Below, one piece after another: positions 35,976 to 45,453 of a DNA stretch of 64,000 nucleotides; position 1 is the stretch's first letter; every line of letters begins with the position of its first letter. The stretch is taken from assembly GCA_023383815.1 (NCBI GenBank), contig JAHDYG010000013.1, forward strand, positions 1 through 64,000, in the 5' to 3' direction. The notes beneath the pieces were generated by a model, which saw nothing but the letters and a program-made list of their open reading frames with translations, had not been told where the DNA came from and did no database searches. This stretch comes from Rhodocyclaceae bacterium. GTDB taxonomy: Bacteria; Pseudomonadota; Gammaproteobacteria; Burkholderiales; Rhodocyclaceae. Position numbers and translations under genes: made by a program.

Positions 35976-36254
35976 ATGCCACCTCCAAATCTTTCCAAGA
36001 CCGAACGCATCGACGTGCGGGCCAGTGTGCCGGTCAAGGCACTTTTGCAGGAGGCCGCACGCGCCTGTCACAAGAATGTCAGCGAGTTCCTGCTCGATGC
36101 CGGGATTACGGCCGCGGCACAGGCGCTGGCGGACCGGCGCCAGTTTGCGCTGGACGACGCGCAATGGCAGGCGTTTCAGGCCGCGCTGGATCGGCCAGTG
36201 CAGTTCAAGCCACGTCTGGAAGAATTGCTGCGCAAACCCGGAGTGCTGGGATGA
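35976..36254 (+). CDS. tacA: DUF1778 antitoxin (TacA family)
   Basis: A 92-residue protein with an N-terminal ribbon-helix-helix DNA-binding domain (SKTERIDVRASVPVKALLQEAARACHKNVSEFLLDAG split over residues about 6-43) and a C-terminal region (DDAQWQAFQAALDRPVQFKP) that wraps the toxin. DUF1778 antitoxins neutralise GNAT toxins and repress their own operon. The TGA overlaps the toxin ATG (ATGA), giving tight coupling. A strong promoter with direct repeats lies upstream. Confidence 0.92.
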   Translation: MPPPNLSKTERIDVRASVPVKALLQEAARACHKNVSEFLLDAGITAAAQALADRRQFALDDAQWQAFQAALDRPVQFKPRLEELLRKPGVLG

Positions 36255-36772
36255 GTGATGGCGTTCCCGCCTGGTCGCCCGTGCGCAAGCTCGCGGCAAG
36301 TGATGGCGTGGACGGCTTCGATTGTGGCGTAGCCGCATTGAACCAGTTCCTGCAGCGTCATGCGCTGATCAACCAGAAGGCCGGCAGCGCGCAGACCTAT
36401 GTTTGCTGTTGCGGCGACGAGGTAGCGGGCTTTTATAGTCTGGCCGTGGGCAGCGTCGATCCGCCGGGTGCACCGGCGCGCGTGATGAAGGGGCTGGCCC
36501 GGCATCCAGTGCCGGTGATGATTCTTGCCCGGCTCGCGGTAGATCAGGCACATCAGCGCAGGGGGCTGGGCCAGGCGCTGCTCAAGGATGCCCTGCTGCG
36601 CACGGTGCAGGCAGCCGACATCGCCGGGATCCGCTGCCTTCTGGTGCATGCCAAGGACGACGCGGCACGCCGCTGGTATCTATCCTGGGACATGGAACCC
36701 AGCCCATCCGACCCTTACCATTTGTTCCTGCTCCTGAAAGACATCCGGCGTGGGATCGGCGGCGGCGGGTAA
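36251..36772 (+). CDS. tacT: GNAT-family acetyltransferase toxin (TacT/AtaT type)
   Basis: A 173-residue GNAT protein. The acetyl-CoA loop is QRRGLGQALL (R/Q-x-x-G-x-G, residues about 102-110), preceded by the beta-strand VMILARLAVDQAHQ. Tyr143 in RRWYLSWDMEPSP aligns with the catalytic tyrosine of TacT-like toxins, which acetylate the amino group of aminoacyl-tRNA and stop translation. The N-terminal GFDCGVAALNQFLQRHA motif is typical of this toxin family. The gene overlaps the antitoxin stop by 4 bp. Confidence 0.92.
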   Translation: MSDGVPAWSPVRKLAASDGVDGFDCGVAALNQFLQRHALINQKAGSAQTYVCCCGDEVAGFYSLAVGSVDPPGAPARVMKGLARHPVPVMILARLAVDQAHQRRGLGQALLKDALLRTVQAADIAGIRCLLVHAKDDAARRWYLSWDMEPSPSDPYHLFLLLKDIRRGIGGGG

Positions 36773-36779
36773 GAAGGGG

Positions 36780-36802
36780 CGCAACCACGGTTTCTGGTTG
36801 CG
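36780..36802. other. Stem-loop downstream of the toxin gene
   Basis: CGCAACCA and TGGTTGCG form a perfect 8-bp stem with a 7-nt loop, starting 8 bp after the toxin stop. No U-tract follows, so it may stabilise the toxin mRNA 3' end or be a weak or Rho-assisted terminator. The remainder of the gap to rlmB (to 36965) shows nothing recognisable. Confidence 0.4.
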
Positions 36803-36965
36803 GAACACGGCCCGACAGCACGAGGGCGCCATGAACACGGTCAAGTGCTACCGGCGCACAGAGCTTCGTCGCGAAGGCCGAAGCGTATTCGGCCTCCTGT
36901 CGTGTTCAATGAGGCAACTGCCGCACTTCCTGACTCGCGAAAACTCCTGTTGATCCTTCAAGCCC

Positions 36966-37700
36966 TCATTCAGCCAGCTTGAGCGTGCGCTGGCGGCGTG
37001 CCTCGAACAGGCAGATGCCGCTTGCGACCGAGACGTTGAGGCTCTCGACGCTGCCGTGCATCGGGATCTGCGCCAGTTCGTCGCAGGTCTCGCGCGTGAG
37101 GCGGCGCAGGCCGTCGCCTTCGGCGCCGAGCACCCAGGCGATCGGGCCGCTCTGGTCGATCTGGTAGAGCGACTTGCCGGCCTCTCCGGCGGCGCCGACG
37201 ACCCACACGCCGGCCTCCTGCAACTCGCGCAGGGCGCGGGCGAGGTTCGTGACGGTGACGTAGGGCACGCTGTCGGCCGCACCGCTCGCAACCTTGATCG
37301 CCGTGGCGTTGAGGCCGACCGCCCGATCCTTGGGCGCGATCACCGCATGAGCGCCGGCGGCATCGGCCACCCGCAGGCAGGCACCGAGGTTGTGCGGATC
37401 CTGGATGCCATCGAGCACCAGCAGCAGCGCGTTCTCTTCCAGCCCTTCGAGCACGTCGGCGAGCTTGAGCTCACGGCTGCGGGCATCGACGCGGGCGACC
37501 ACGCCCTGATGGCGGCGCGTGCCGACCATGCGGTCGAGGCGCTCGGATTCGGACGCGATCATCCGCACCGACTGCGACTCGCACAGGCGCGCCACGTCGC
37601 GGGCGCGGATGTCGGCGCGCTGCGAGGACAGATACACCTCGAAGACGCCCTCCGGATCGCGCCGCAGCTTGCCGAGCACGGCATGGAAGCCGTAGATCAT
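36966..37700 (-). CDS. rlmB: 23S rRNA (guanosine-2'-O)-methyltransferase RlmB
   Basis: A SpoU-family (SPOUT) methyltransferase that 2'-O-methylates G2251 of 23S rRNA. The N-terminal substrate-binding domain starts MIYGFHAVLGKLRRDP; the catalytic domain has LDGIQDPHNLGACLRVADAA, WVLGAEGDGLRRLT and HGSVESLNVSVAS, the three SPOUT motifs forming the trefoil knot. From ATG 37700 the protein is 244 residues, matching E. coli. A GTG at 37799 overlaps the rnr stop and has GGAGG 8 nt upstream; it would add 33 low-complexity residues and may be the true coupled start. Confidence 0.93.
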   Translation of the reverse strand: MIYGFHAVLGKLRRDPEGVFEVYLSSQRADIRARDVARLCESQSVRMIASESERLDRMVGTRRHQGVVARVDARSRELKLADVLEGLEENALLLVLDGIQDPHNLGACLRVADAAGAHAVIAPKDRAVGLNATAIKVASGAADSVPYVTVTNLARALRELQEAGVWVVGAAGEAGKSLYQIDQSGPIAWVLGAEGDGLRRLTRETCDELAQIPMHGSVESLNVSVASGICLFEARRQRTLKLAE

Positions 37701-37791
37701 GCGGCTGCCGCCCGCCTGCGCGCCCGGCGCCGCTTCGGCGCCGCGGGGAAGTTCGGTGCCAGAAGCGGCGTCCGGCCGGCTCGAGGGTTTC

Positions 37792-40248
37792 TTAGCCACG
37801 GCGCTTGCCTCCGGATTTGCCCTTCGAGGCGCCCTTTCCGCTGCGCGGCGCAGCCGCCTTCGGAGCCGTGGTCTTGCGCGTAGACGCGGCGGCAGGCTTG
37901 CCGCGCGCGCCGCCCTTGCGCTTGTCCTTCTCGCGCTCCCGTTCCGGCGCCTCCTTCTTGCTCCTGCGCGGTGGCGGTTCGGCCGCCGTCCGCTCACGCT
38001 CGCGCTCGCGCCCGGTCTTGCCTGTGCGCTCGGTCACGCGCTCGGGGCCCTCGATGAGGCGGAAGTCGATCTTCGTCGTCGCCAGATCGACGCGGATGAC
38101 CTGGACCCGAACCCGGTCCGAGAGCCGGTAGCGCGTTCCGGTGCGCTCGCCGGCCAGTTCGTGGCGCGTCTCGTCGTAGTGGAAGTAGTCCGCACCCAGA
38201 TCGGAGATGTGGACCAGTCCTTCGATGAAGATGTCGTCGAGCGCGACGAAAAGGCCGAACGGCACGACCGCCGACACGCTGCCGTCGAACTCCTCACCGA
38301 CCTTGTCCTGCATGTAGTAGCACTTGAGCCACGCGACCACGTCGCGCGTTGCATCGTCGGCGCGGCGCTCGGTCTGCGAGCAGTGCAGGCCGATCGCATC
38401 CCAATCCTCTGCCGGGAGCTTCTCCCGTTTCAGGGCGGCCTTGATCGCACGATGGACGAGCAGGTCGGGGTAGCGGCGGATCGGCGAGGTGAAATGCGTG
38501 TACGCCTCGTAGGCGAGCCCGAAGTGGCCGACGTTGTCGGGGCTGTAGACGGCCTGGCGCAGCGAGCGCAGCATCACCGTCTGCAGGAGCTGGGCATCGG
38601 GACGCGTCTTCACCTGGTCGAGGAGCTTCGCGTAGTCGCGCGCACGCGGTTCATCCCCACCGCCGAGTCCGAAACCGAACTCGGCAAGGAAGGTGCGCAG
38701 CTTCTCCAGCTTCTCGGGGGTGGGTCCTTCGTGCACGCGGTACAGGGCAGGCTGCTGGCGCTCCTGCAGGAACGCCGATGCGCAGACGTTGGCGGCGAGC
38801 ATGCATTCCTCGATCAGGCGATGGGCGTCGTTGCGGACTTCCGCGACGATGCGCTCGATCTTGCCGTTCTCGTCGAAGATCATGCGCGTCTCGGTCGTCT
38901 CGAAGTCGATCGCGCCGCGGCGGGCACGGGCCTTCAACAGGACGCGGAAGACCTTGTCGAGCATTTCGAGATGCGGCAGGAGTTCGCCCAGTTCTTCACG
39001 TACCGCCGCATCCTGCTCGTACAGCGCGGCGGCGACGCGGGTATAGGTCAGCCGCGCATGCGAGAACATCACCGCAGGGTAGAAGCGGTAGGCCTTGATC
39101 TCGCCGGTCATCGCGATGCTCATGTCGCACACCATGCACAGACGTTCGACCTCTGGCATCAGGGAGCACAGTCCGTTGCTGAGCTTCTCGGGCAGCATCG
39201 GAATCACGCGGCGCGGGAAGTACACCGAATTGCCGCGTTCGAGCGCATCAGCGTCGAGCGCGCTGCCCGCCTCGACGTAGTGCGAGACGTCGGCGATTGC
39301 GACGATGAGACGGAAGCCGCGCCCCTGGCGCTCGCACCAGACGGCGTCGTCGAAGTCCTTCGCGGTCTCGCCGTCGATGGTCACGAGCGGAAGATCCGTG
39401 ATGTCCTCGCGTCCGGCGCGATCCTTCTTGCGCACCTTGTCGGGCAGCTTGCGCGTGAGCTCCTTCGCCTCGGGCGAGAACTCGAACGGAAGCTGGTGCT
39501 TGCGCAGCGCAATCTCGATCTCCATGCCGGAGTCTGCGTAGTTGCCGAGGATTTCGACGACGCGGCCGATCGGCTGGGCCAGCTTGGTCGGCTGCTCGAC
39601 CAGTTCGACCGTGACCACCTGGCCTTCGCTCGGGCGCTTGCCGCCGGGCGCGACCAGGATGTCCTGCGCGATGCGGCGATCCTCGGGCACCACCAGCAGG
39701 ACGCCGTGTTCATCGAGCACGCGCCCCACCACGACGCGGTTCGCGCGTTCGAGAATCTCGACGATCTTGCCTTCCGGACGGCCGCGACGGTCGATGCCAG
39801 CAATGCGCGCGATGACGCGGTCGCCGTGCAGCACTTCACGCATTTCCTTCGGGCCGAGAAAGACGTCGGGCTGTCCGTCATCGCGGATCAGGAAGCCGAA
39901 GCCGTCGGCGTGGCCCGCGACGCGGCCACGGATCAGGTCGGCCTTGTCGGGCAGGATGAAGGCGTCGCGCCGGTTGCGGATCACCTGCCCGTCACGCTCC
40001 ATCGCGCGCAGGCGCCGCTCGAAGAGGTCCTTCTCGTGCTCGGCGATGTCGAGCGCCTGGCACAGCTGGTCGAGGTTCATCGGCACGCCGCGCTCGGCGA
40101 GTGTTTGCTCGACGTACTCGCGGCTGGGCAGCGGATGAGGGTATTGCGCCACTTCGCGTTCGAAGCAGGGGTCGGCCTGGCGGGTGGCGCTGAAGCGCAC
40201 GTCCGCGGCCCTGGCGCCGCTCTTTGTCGTTCTGTCTTTTCTGGTCAT
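37792..40248 (-). CDS. rnr: Ribonuclease R
   Basis: An 818-residue 3'-5' exoribonuclease. In order: an N-terminal winged-helix region, cold-shock RNA-binding domains (about 85-250), the RNB catalytic domain with the aspartate cluster in TIDGETAKDFDDAVW and the AYTHFTSPIRRYPDLLVHR segment, an S1 domain (EEFDGSVSAVVPFGLFVALD), and a Lys/Arg-rich low-complexity tail of about 80 residues. It degrades structured RNA and contributes to rRNA and tmRNA quality control. Its first codons overlap the minus-35 box of the divergent tRNA-Leu promoter. rlmB follows directly, a standard pairing. Confidence 0.97.
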   Translation of the reverse strand: MTRKDRTTKSGARAADVRFSATRQADPCFEREVAQYPHPLPSREYVEQTLAERGVPMNLDQLCQALDIAEHEKDLFERRLRAMERDGQVIRNRRDAFILPDKADLIRGRVAGHADGFGFLIRDDGQPDVFLGPKEMREVLHGDRVIARIAGIDRRGRPEGKIVEILERANRVVVGRVLDEHGVLLVVPEDRRIAQDILVAPGGKRPSEGQVVTVELVEQPTKLAQPIGRVVEILGNYADSGMEIEIALRKHQLPFEFSPEAKELTRKLPDKVRKKDRAGREDITDLPLVTIDGETAKDFDDAVWCERQGRGFRLIVAIADVSHYVEAGSALDADALERGNSVYFPRRVIPMLPEKLSNGLCSLMPEVERLCMVCDMSIAMTGEIKAYRFYPAVMFSHARLTYTRVAAALYEQDAAVREELGELLPHLEMLDKVFRVLLKARARRGAIDFETTETRMIFDENGKIERIVAEVRNDAHRLIEECMLAANVCASAFLQERQQPALYRVHEGPTPEKLEKLRTFLAEFGFGLGGGDEPRARDYAKLLDQVKTRPDAQLLQTVMLRSLRQAVYSPDNVGHFGLAYEAYTHFTSPIRRYPDLLVHRAIKAALKREKLPAEDWDAIGLHCSQTERRADDATRDVVAWLKCYYMQDKVGEEFDGSVSAVVPFGLFVALDDIFIEGLVHISDLGADYFHYDETRHELAGERTGTRYRLSDRVRVQVIRVDLATTKIDFRLIEGPERVTERTGKTGRERERERTAAEPPPRRSKKEAPEREREKDKRKGGARGKPAAASTRKTTAPKAAAPRSGKGASKGKSGGKRRG

Positions 40249-40275
40249 TGACTTTCTTCTATGTGTGCTTATAAT
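40248..40275 (+). promoter_or_regulatory. Sigma70 promoter of the first tRNA-Leu
   Basis: TTGACT (40248-40253), a 16-bp spacer and a perfect TATAAT (40270-40275) precede the tRNA 5' end by 11 bp. The minus-35 box overlaps the first codon of the divergent rnr gene. Confidence 0.8.
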
Positions 40276-40286
40276 GCGCGGCTCTT

Positions 40287-40371
40287 GCCCAGATGGCGGA
40301 ATTGGTAGACGCGCTAGTTTCAGGTACTAGTGCCGCGAGGCGTGGAGGTTCGAGTCCTCTTCTGGGCACCA
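40287..40371 (+). tRNA. tRNA-Leu (anticodon CAG), copy 1
   Basis: An 85-nt class II tRNA. The acceptor arms GCCCAGA and TCTGGGC pair perfectly, followed by discriminator A and an encoded CCA. The anticodon stem CTAGT/ACTAG encloses loop TTCAGGT, giving anticodon CAG (reads CUG, a dominant Leu codon in this GC-rich genome). The long variable arm and GGTTCGAGTCC T-arm are present. Confidence 0.97.
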
Positions 40372-40383
40372 GTTTCAAGCATG

Positions 40384-40407
40384 AGCCGACCTTGTGTCGG
40401 CTTTTTT
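40384..40407 (+). terminator. Intrinsic terminator after tRNA-Leu copy 1
   Basis: AGCCGAC and GTCGGCT form a 7-bp stem with a 5-nt loop, followed by a run of six T. It starts 13 bp after the tRNA CCA end. Confidence 0.88.
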
Positions 40408-40478
40408 GCGTCCACAGGATTGCGGAAGATTTCATTCAGCGCGGCCATTGCGCGCTTCTCCTGCATCCGGCTTGTCGC

Positions 40479-40484
40479 TATAAT
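40479..40484 (+). promoter_or_regulatory. Minus-10 box of the second tRNA-Leu
   Basis: A perfect TATAAT lies 10 bp before the second tRNA, at the same relative position as in copy 1. No good minus-35 box was seen at 16-18 bp; TTCTCC is the nearest. Separate transcription is likely because a terminator intervenes. Confidence 0.6.
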
Positions 40485-40494
40485 GGCGCGTCTT

Positions 40495-40579
40495 GCCCAG
40501 ATGGCGGAATTGGTAGACGCGCTAGTTTCAGGTACTAGTGCCGCGAGGCGTGGAGGTTCGAGTCCTCTTCTGGGCACCA
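40495..40579 (+). tRNA. tRNA-Leu (anticodon CAG), copy 2
   Basis: Identical over all 85 nt to the first copy: the same acceptor pairing, anticodon CAG and encoded CCA. It lies 123 bp downstream of copy 1 in the same orientation. Each copy has its own TATAAT box and terminator, so they look like a duplicated transcription unit rather than one dicistronic transcript. Confidence 0.97.
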
Positions 40580-40587
40580 GTGCAGGA

Positions 40588-40623
40588 GTGAAAGGCCGGT
40601 CTTGCGACCGGCCTTTCACTTTT

Positions 40624-40624
<1 letters not shown>
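40588..40624. terminator. Shared bidirectional terminator, tRNA-Leu copy 2 / purA
   Basis: A 14-bp perfect stem (GTGAAAGGCCGGTC at 40588-40601 with 40606-40619) and a TTGC loop, with T5 on the plus side. The stem contains AAAGG/CCTTT, so it also works in the other direction. It ends at the purA stop codon and separates the convergent tRNA and purA units. Confidence 0.9.
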
Positions 40625-41934
<1,310 letters not shown>

Positions 41935-41938
41935 GCCT

Positions 41939-43093
41939 TCACTCTCCCTCGAACGCCTCGACCGCCCAGCGGCCATCGCGCTTCACCAGTTGCCGGTCGC
42001 AACCGGCATCCCTCCATGTGCCCTCGTGCCCGGGCAGGGCCGACACAACGACCTCGCCGCGTGCACGCAGGCTAGCAATCACCTCTGCCAGGCCGGGTTC
42101 ATCGTCCTGCGGCGCGAGGATTGCCCCGGCGACGGCAGCATCCGGCAGGCGCATCGCCAGTTCGCGCAGGTCGAGGCTGAATCCGGTTGCCGGGCGGCCC
42201 CGCCCGAAGGCTTCGCCGACGAGATCGTAGCGTCCGCCGAGCGCAAGCGCTCCATGCGCTCCCCCGGCATAGGCCGCAAACACGATCCCGCTGTGGTAGT
42301 GATAGCCGCGCAGATCCGCCAGATCGAAGCTCAACGGAAGATCCGGCAGCGCTGCAGCCAGCCTGCGCAGCTCATCGAGGGCGCAGCGCACTTCCGGAAG
42401 ATCCGGCAGACGGTCTGCCGCCACGTCGATCACCTCGATGCCGCCATAGAGCCCCGGCAGCGCGAGCAAGGCCGAACGCAGTGGCTCCTGCACCTGGGCG
42501 ACACACAGCGCCAGGTCGGGCTGATCCTTGGCCTGCAGCAGATCGAACAGTTCCTCTTCGCGCTCGGGCACGAGCCCGGCCCGCGCGGCCAGCGCCCGGA
42601 ACAGCCCGACATGGCCGATGTCGATGCGGCTCGCCGGCAATCCCGCAACCGCGAGCACTTCCGCCAGCAGCCGGATGATCTCGATGTCGGCCTCGAGGCC
42701 GCCGTGGCCGTAAAGTTCGGCACCGATCTGCAGCGGTTCGCGCGTCGCCGTCAGCGTCGAGGGCAAGGTGTGCAGCACGCTGCCGCAGTAGCACAGGCGC
42801 GAGACGCCGGCTCGGTTGAGCAGATGAGCGTCGATCCGTGCCGTCTGCGGGGTCATGTCCGCGCGCACGCCCATGGTGCGGCCCGTCAGCTGATCGATCA
42901 GCTTGAAGGTCCGCAGCTTGAGGTCCTGACCCGCACCGGTCGTGAGCGAATCGAGGTATTCGAGCAAGGGCGGCATCACGAGCTGATAGCCGTGGCCGCG
43001 AAAGGCGTCCAGCAGACGCCGCCTCAGCCCCTCGAGCTTGTCGGCCTCAGGCGGCAGGACATCCTGGATGTGATCGGGCAATACCCAGCGCAT
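41939..43093 (-). CDS. hisZ: ATP phosphoribosyltransferase regulatory subunit HisZ
   Basis: A 384-residue class II aminoacyl-tRNA-synthetase-like protein without synthetase function. It pairs with the short HisG to catalyse and regulate the first step of histidine synthesis. Motifs include [35 protein letters not shown] and [21 protein letters not shown]. It differs from the true HisRS at 50101-51399 by being shorter and lacking the anticodon-binding domain. ATG 43093 is preferred to a TTG 6 bp upstream; it lies just past the overlapping DUF2065 stop. Confidence 0.94.
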   Translation of the reverse strand: MRWVLPDHIQDVLPPEADKLEGLRRRLLDAFRGHGYQLVMPPLLEYLDSLTTGAGQDLKLRTFKLIDQLTGRTMGVRADMTPQTARIDAHLLNRAGVSRLCYCGSVLHTLPSTLTATREPLQIGAELYGHGGLEADIEIIRLLAEVLAVAGLPASRIDIGHVGLFRALAARAGLVPEREEELFDLLQAKDQPDLALCVAQVQEPLRSALLALPGLYGGIEVIDVAADRLPDLPEVRCALDELRRLAAALPDLPLSFDLADLRGYHYHSGIVFAAYAGGAHGALALGGRYDLVGEAFGRGRPATGFSLDLRELAMRLPDAAVAGAILAPQDDEPGLAEVIASLRARGEVVVSALPGHEGTWRDAGCDRQLVKRDGRWAVEAFEGE

Positions 43094-43095
43094 AG

Positions 43096-43281
43096 TCAAG
43101 AAACCAGCAATAGCAGGAGCAGCCCGGTCAGCATCGAGGCCAGACCGATGAAGCGGATCTGTCCATCGGCCAGCCTGGCCAGTTGCAGAAAAGTTTCACG
43201 CCAGCGCGCCGGCGCGACGAACGGCAGCAGGCCCTCGATCACGAGCATCAGCGCAAGCGCCGTCAGGAGGGTGTTGCCCAT
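43096..43281 (-). CDS. DUF2065 small membrane protein
   Basis: A 61-residue protein with two hydrophobic helices (residues about 5-22 and 43-60) and a basic central segment ([13 protein letters not shown]). This is the DUF2065 family, nearly always found between hflC and hisZ/purA, as here. Function unknown; the conserved position suggests a link to the HflKC membrane complex (inference). It starts 15 bp after hflC and ends just before hisZ. Confidence 0.9.
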   Translation of the reverse strand: MGNTLLTALALMLVIEGLLPFVAPARWRETFLQLARLADGQIRFIGLASMLTGLLLLLLVS

Positions 43282-43296
43282 TGGGTGGTCGGGTCG

Positions 43297-44178
43297 TCAA
43301 TTCCTTGCGCCGCCGCTCGGATCCTTGAGGAACTTGAAGAAGTCCGAACTCGGGTCGAGCACCATCACGTCGCCCTTGTCGGAGAAGGTTCCACGATAGG
43401 CCTCGAGGCTGCGGTAGAACGAATAGAAACCGGGATCCTTCTGGAACGCATCGGCATAGATCGCCGTCGCCCTGGCATCCCCCTGACCCATGACCATCTG
43501 CGCTTCCCGGTAGGCCTCGGCAATCAGCACCTCGCGCTGGCGGTCCGCATCGGCGCGGATCTGTTCTGCGCTCGCAGCCCCTTCGGAGCGCAGCTCGTTG
43601 GCTACCCGCTTGCGCTCCGCCTCCATGCGCCGGTAGACCGACTCGGAAACCTCGGTCGGCAGATCGACGCGCTTCAGTCGCACATCGATGATCTGCACGC
43701 CGATCTGACGCGCGTCCGCATCGGCGCGCACCCGCATGCTCTCCATGATGCGGTCGCGCTCACCCGAGACGACCTCCGGAACCGTCCTGCGCCCGAACTC
43801 TTCGCGCAGGCCGGAGTTGACCGTCTGCAGCAGACGGGTGCGCGCCCGAACCTCATCTCCGGCAACGGACTCGTAGTAGCGGCGCGGATCGATGATGCGC
43901 CACTTGACGAAGTGGTCCACGAGAACGTTCTGCTTCTCGGCCGTGATGAAGCGTTCCGGCTCGGGCGTGTCGATCGTGAGGATGCGGCGATCGAAGAACC
44001 GGACGTTCTGGATGACCGGAAACTTGAAATTCAGCCCCGGCTCCTCGATCACGTCCTTGATTTCCCCCAGCTGGAACACCACTGCATACTGACGCTGATC
44101 CACCGTGAACAGCGTCGCGGAAGCCAGCAGGCCCACGCCGACCACGACTCCGGCGATCAGATTCATCCGGTTGCTCAT
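43297..44178 (-). CDS. hflC: HflC, SPFH membrane protein of the HflKC complex
   Basis: A 293-residue SPFH/prohibitin-family protein: one N-terminal membrane helix (about 5-24), a periplasmic SPFH domain (VVFQLGEIKDVIEEPGLNFK), then a long charged coiled coil and a C-terminal segment. With HflK it forms a large cage around FtsH and modulates its proteolysis. The ATG at 44178 shares one base with the hflK stop (TGATG), showing coupling. Confidence 0.96.
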   Translation of the reverse strand: MSNRMNLIAGVVVGVGLLASATLFTVDQRQYAVVFQLGEIKDVIEEPGLNFKFPVIQNVRFFDRRILTIDTPEPERFITAEKQNVLVDHFVKWRIIDPRRYYESVAGDEVRARTRLLQTVNSGLREEFGRRTVPEVVSGERDRIMESMRVRADADARQIGVQIIDVRLKRVDLPTEVSESVYRRMEAERKRVANELRSEGAASAEQIRADADRQREVLIAEAYREAQMVMGQGDARATAIYADAFQKDPGFYSFYRSLEAYRGTFSDKGDVMVLDPSSDFFKFLKDPSGGARN

Positions 44179-45434
44179 CAACGGCCTCCAAAATCGCGGC
44201 TGCGCATCATGTCGCGATCGCGCGGATCAATCGGCAGCTCACCACGCAGCGGCATCGACGGGATGCTGCTCTGGGGCTGTGGCGTCTTGTCCTCGGCGGC
44301 ACCGGACGCGCCGCCCGCCAGCAGGCGGTCGAGCGGCATCAGCAGCAGGTTGCCACCGTTGCTGGCGTCGATCATGACCTTGCTCGTGCTCGAAAGAACC
44401 TGCTGCACCGTGTCGAGGTACATGCGTTCGCGCGTCACTTCGGGCGCCCGGCTGAATTCCTCGTACACCTGAACGAAGCGCGAGGCCTCACCCTCGGCGT
44501 TAGCCACCACGCGTTCGCGGTAGGCATTCGCCTCTTCCAGCAGGCGCGCCGCGGTACCTCGGGCGCGAGGAACGATGTCGTTGCGGTAGGCCTCGCCTTC
44601 GTTGCGCAGGCGCTCTCGGTCCTGGCCCGCCTTGACCGCGTCGTCGAACGCCGCCTGCACCTGCTCGGGCGGCTGGGCGTTCTGCATCGTCACGCGGCTG
44701 ATCTGGATCCCGGTCTGATAGCGATCGAGAATCGCCTGCATCATCTGCTGCGAAGTCGCCGCCATCTCCTCGCGGCCTTCATACAGCACGAAATCCATGC
44801 GGTTCTTGCCGACGATCTCGCGCATTGCCGTCTCGGCCGCCTGGATCACCGTATCGTCCGGATGGCGGTTGTTGAACAGGTAGTCTTCCGGGCTCTTCAG
44901 GATGTACTGCACCGCAAACTGGATGTTGATGATGTTCGCGTCTTCGGTGAGCATGAGCGCCTCGCGCAGGACCTTGTTGCGCTCCGCACCCCGATAGCCG
45001 ACCTCGACGGTCCGTACGCCGGTCAGATCCACGATCTCGTGCCGTTCGATGGGCGCGGGAAAGCGCCAGCGCAGGCCCGGCTCCGTGGTTTCGATCAGCT
45101 TTCCGAACCGCAGCACGACCCCGCGCTCGTTCGCATCGACGGTATAGAACCCGCTCCCGAGCCAGACCGCCGCCAGCAGTGCGATCAGCGCGCCGATCCC
45201 GCCGCCGAACTGGCGGAAGGTGAACTGCGGCAATTGCGGACCGCCGCCGCGACCGGAACCTCCACCGCCCCCGCCCCCGCGGTTGCGATTGCCGAAGATG
45301 CCGGACAGGCGTTGATTGAAATCGCGCCAAACGTCTTCCAGATCAGGCGGCCCCTGATTGTCGCCACGACCCTTGTCGCCGCGCTTGTCGTCGTCATTCC
45401 CCTGGTTGCCCCAGCGAGGATCATTGATTGACAT
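44178..45434 (-). CDS. hflK: HflK, SPFH membrane protein of the HflKC complex
   Basis: A 418-residue SPFH protein. The N-terminal cytoplasmic part is acidic and Gly/Arg-rich (a poly-Gly run near residue 55), then one membrane helix (about 80-98) and a periplasmic SPFH domain (ERGVVLRFGKLIETTEPGLR) with a long coiled coil. It partners HflC to regulate FtsH. ATG 45434 gives the conserved MSINDPRWGN start; it lies 19 bp after hflX. Confidence 0.96.
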   Translation of the reverse strand: MSINDPRWGNQGNDDDKRGDKGRGDNQGPPDLEDVWRDFNQRLSGIFGNRNRGGGGGGGSGRGGGPQLPQFTFRQFGGGIGALIALLAAVWLGSGFYTVDANERGVVLRFGKLIETTEPGLRWRFPAPIERHEIVDLTGVRTVEVGYRGAERNKVLREALMLTEDANIINIQFAVQYILKSPEDYLFNNRHPDDTVIQAAETAMREIVGKNRMDFVLYEGREEMAATSQQMMQAILDRYQTGIQISRVTMQNAQPPEQVQAAFDDAVKAGQDRERLRNEGEAYRNDIVPRARGTAARLLEEANAYRERVVANAEGEASRFVQVYEEFSRAPEVTRERMYLDTVQQVLSSTSKVMIDASNGGNLLLMPLDRLLAGGASGAAEDKTPQPQSSIPSMPLRGELPIDPRDRDMMRSRDFGGR

Positions 45435-45453
45435 TGGCAGACCTGTAGTTACG

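Noticed and set aside
36848-36965. Possible small genes between the toxin gene and rlmB
   Set aside because: Short frames here lack ribosome sites and any family resemblance.
37699-40251. A plus-strand open frame of 850 codons opposite rnr
   Set aside because: Antisense shadow of RNase R caused by GC-rich third positions; no ribosome site and low-complexity product.
43094-43099. TTG start for HisZ six bases upstream of the ATG
   Set aside because: ATG at 43093 is available, gives the usual MRWVLPDHI start, and the TTG overlaps the DUF2065 stop.
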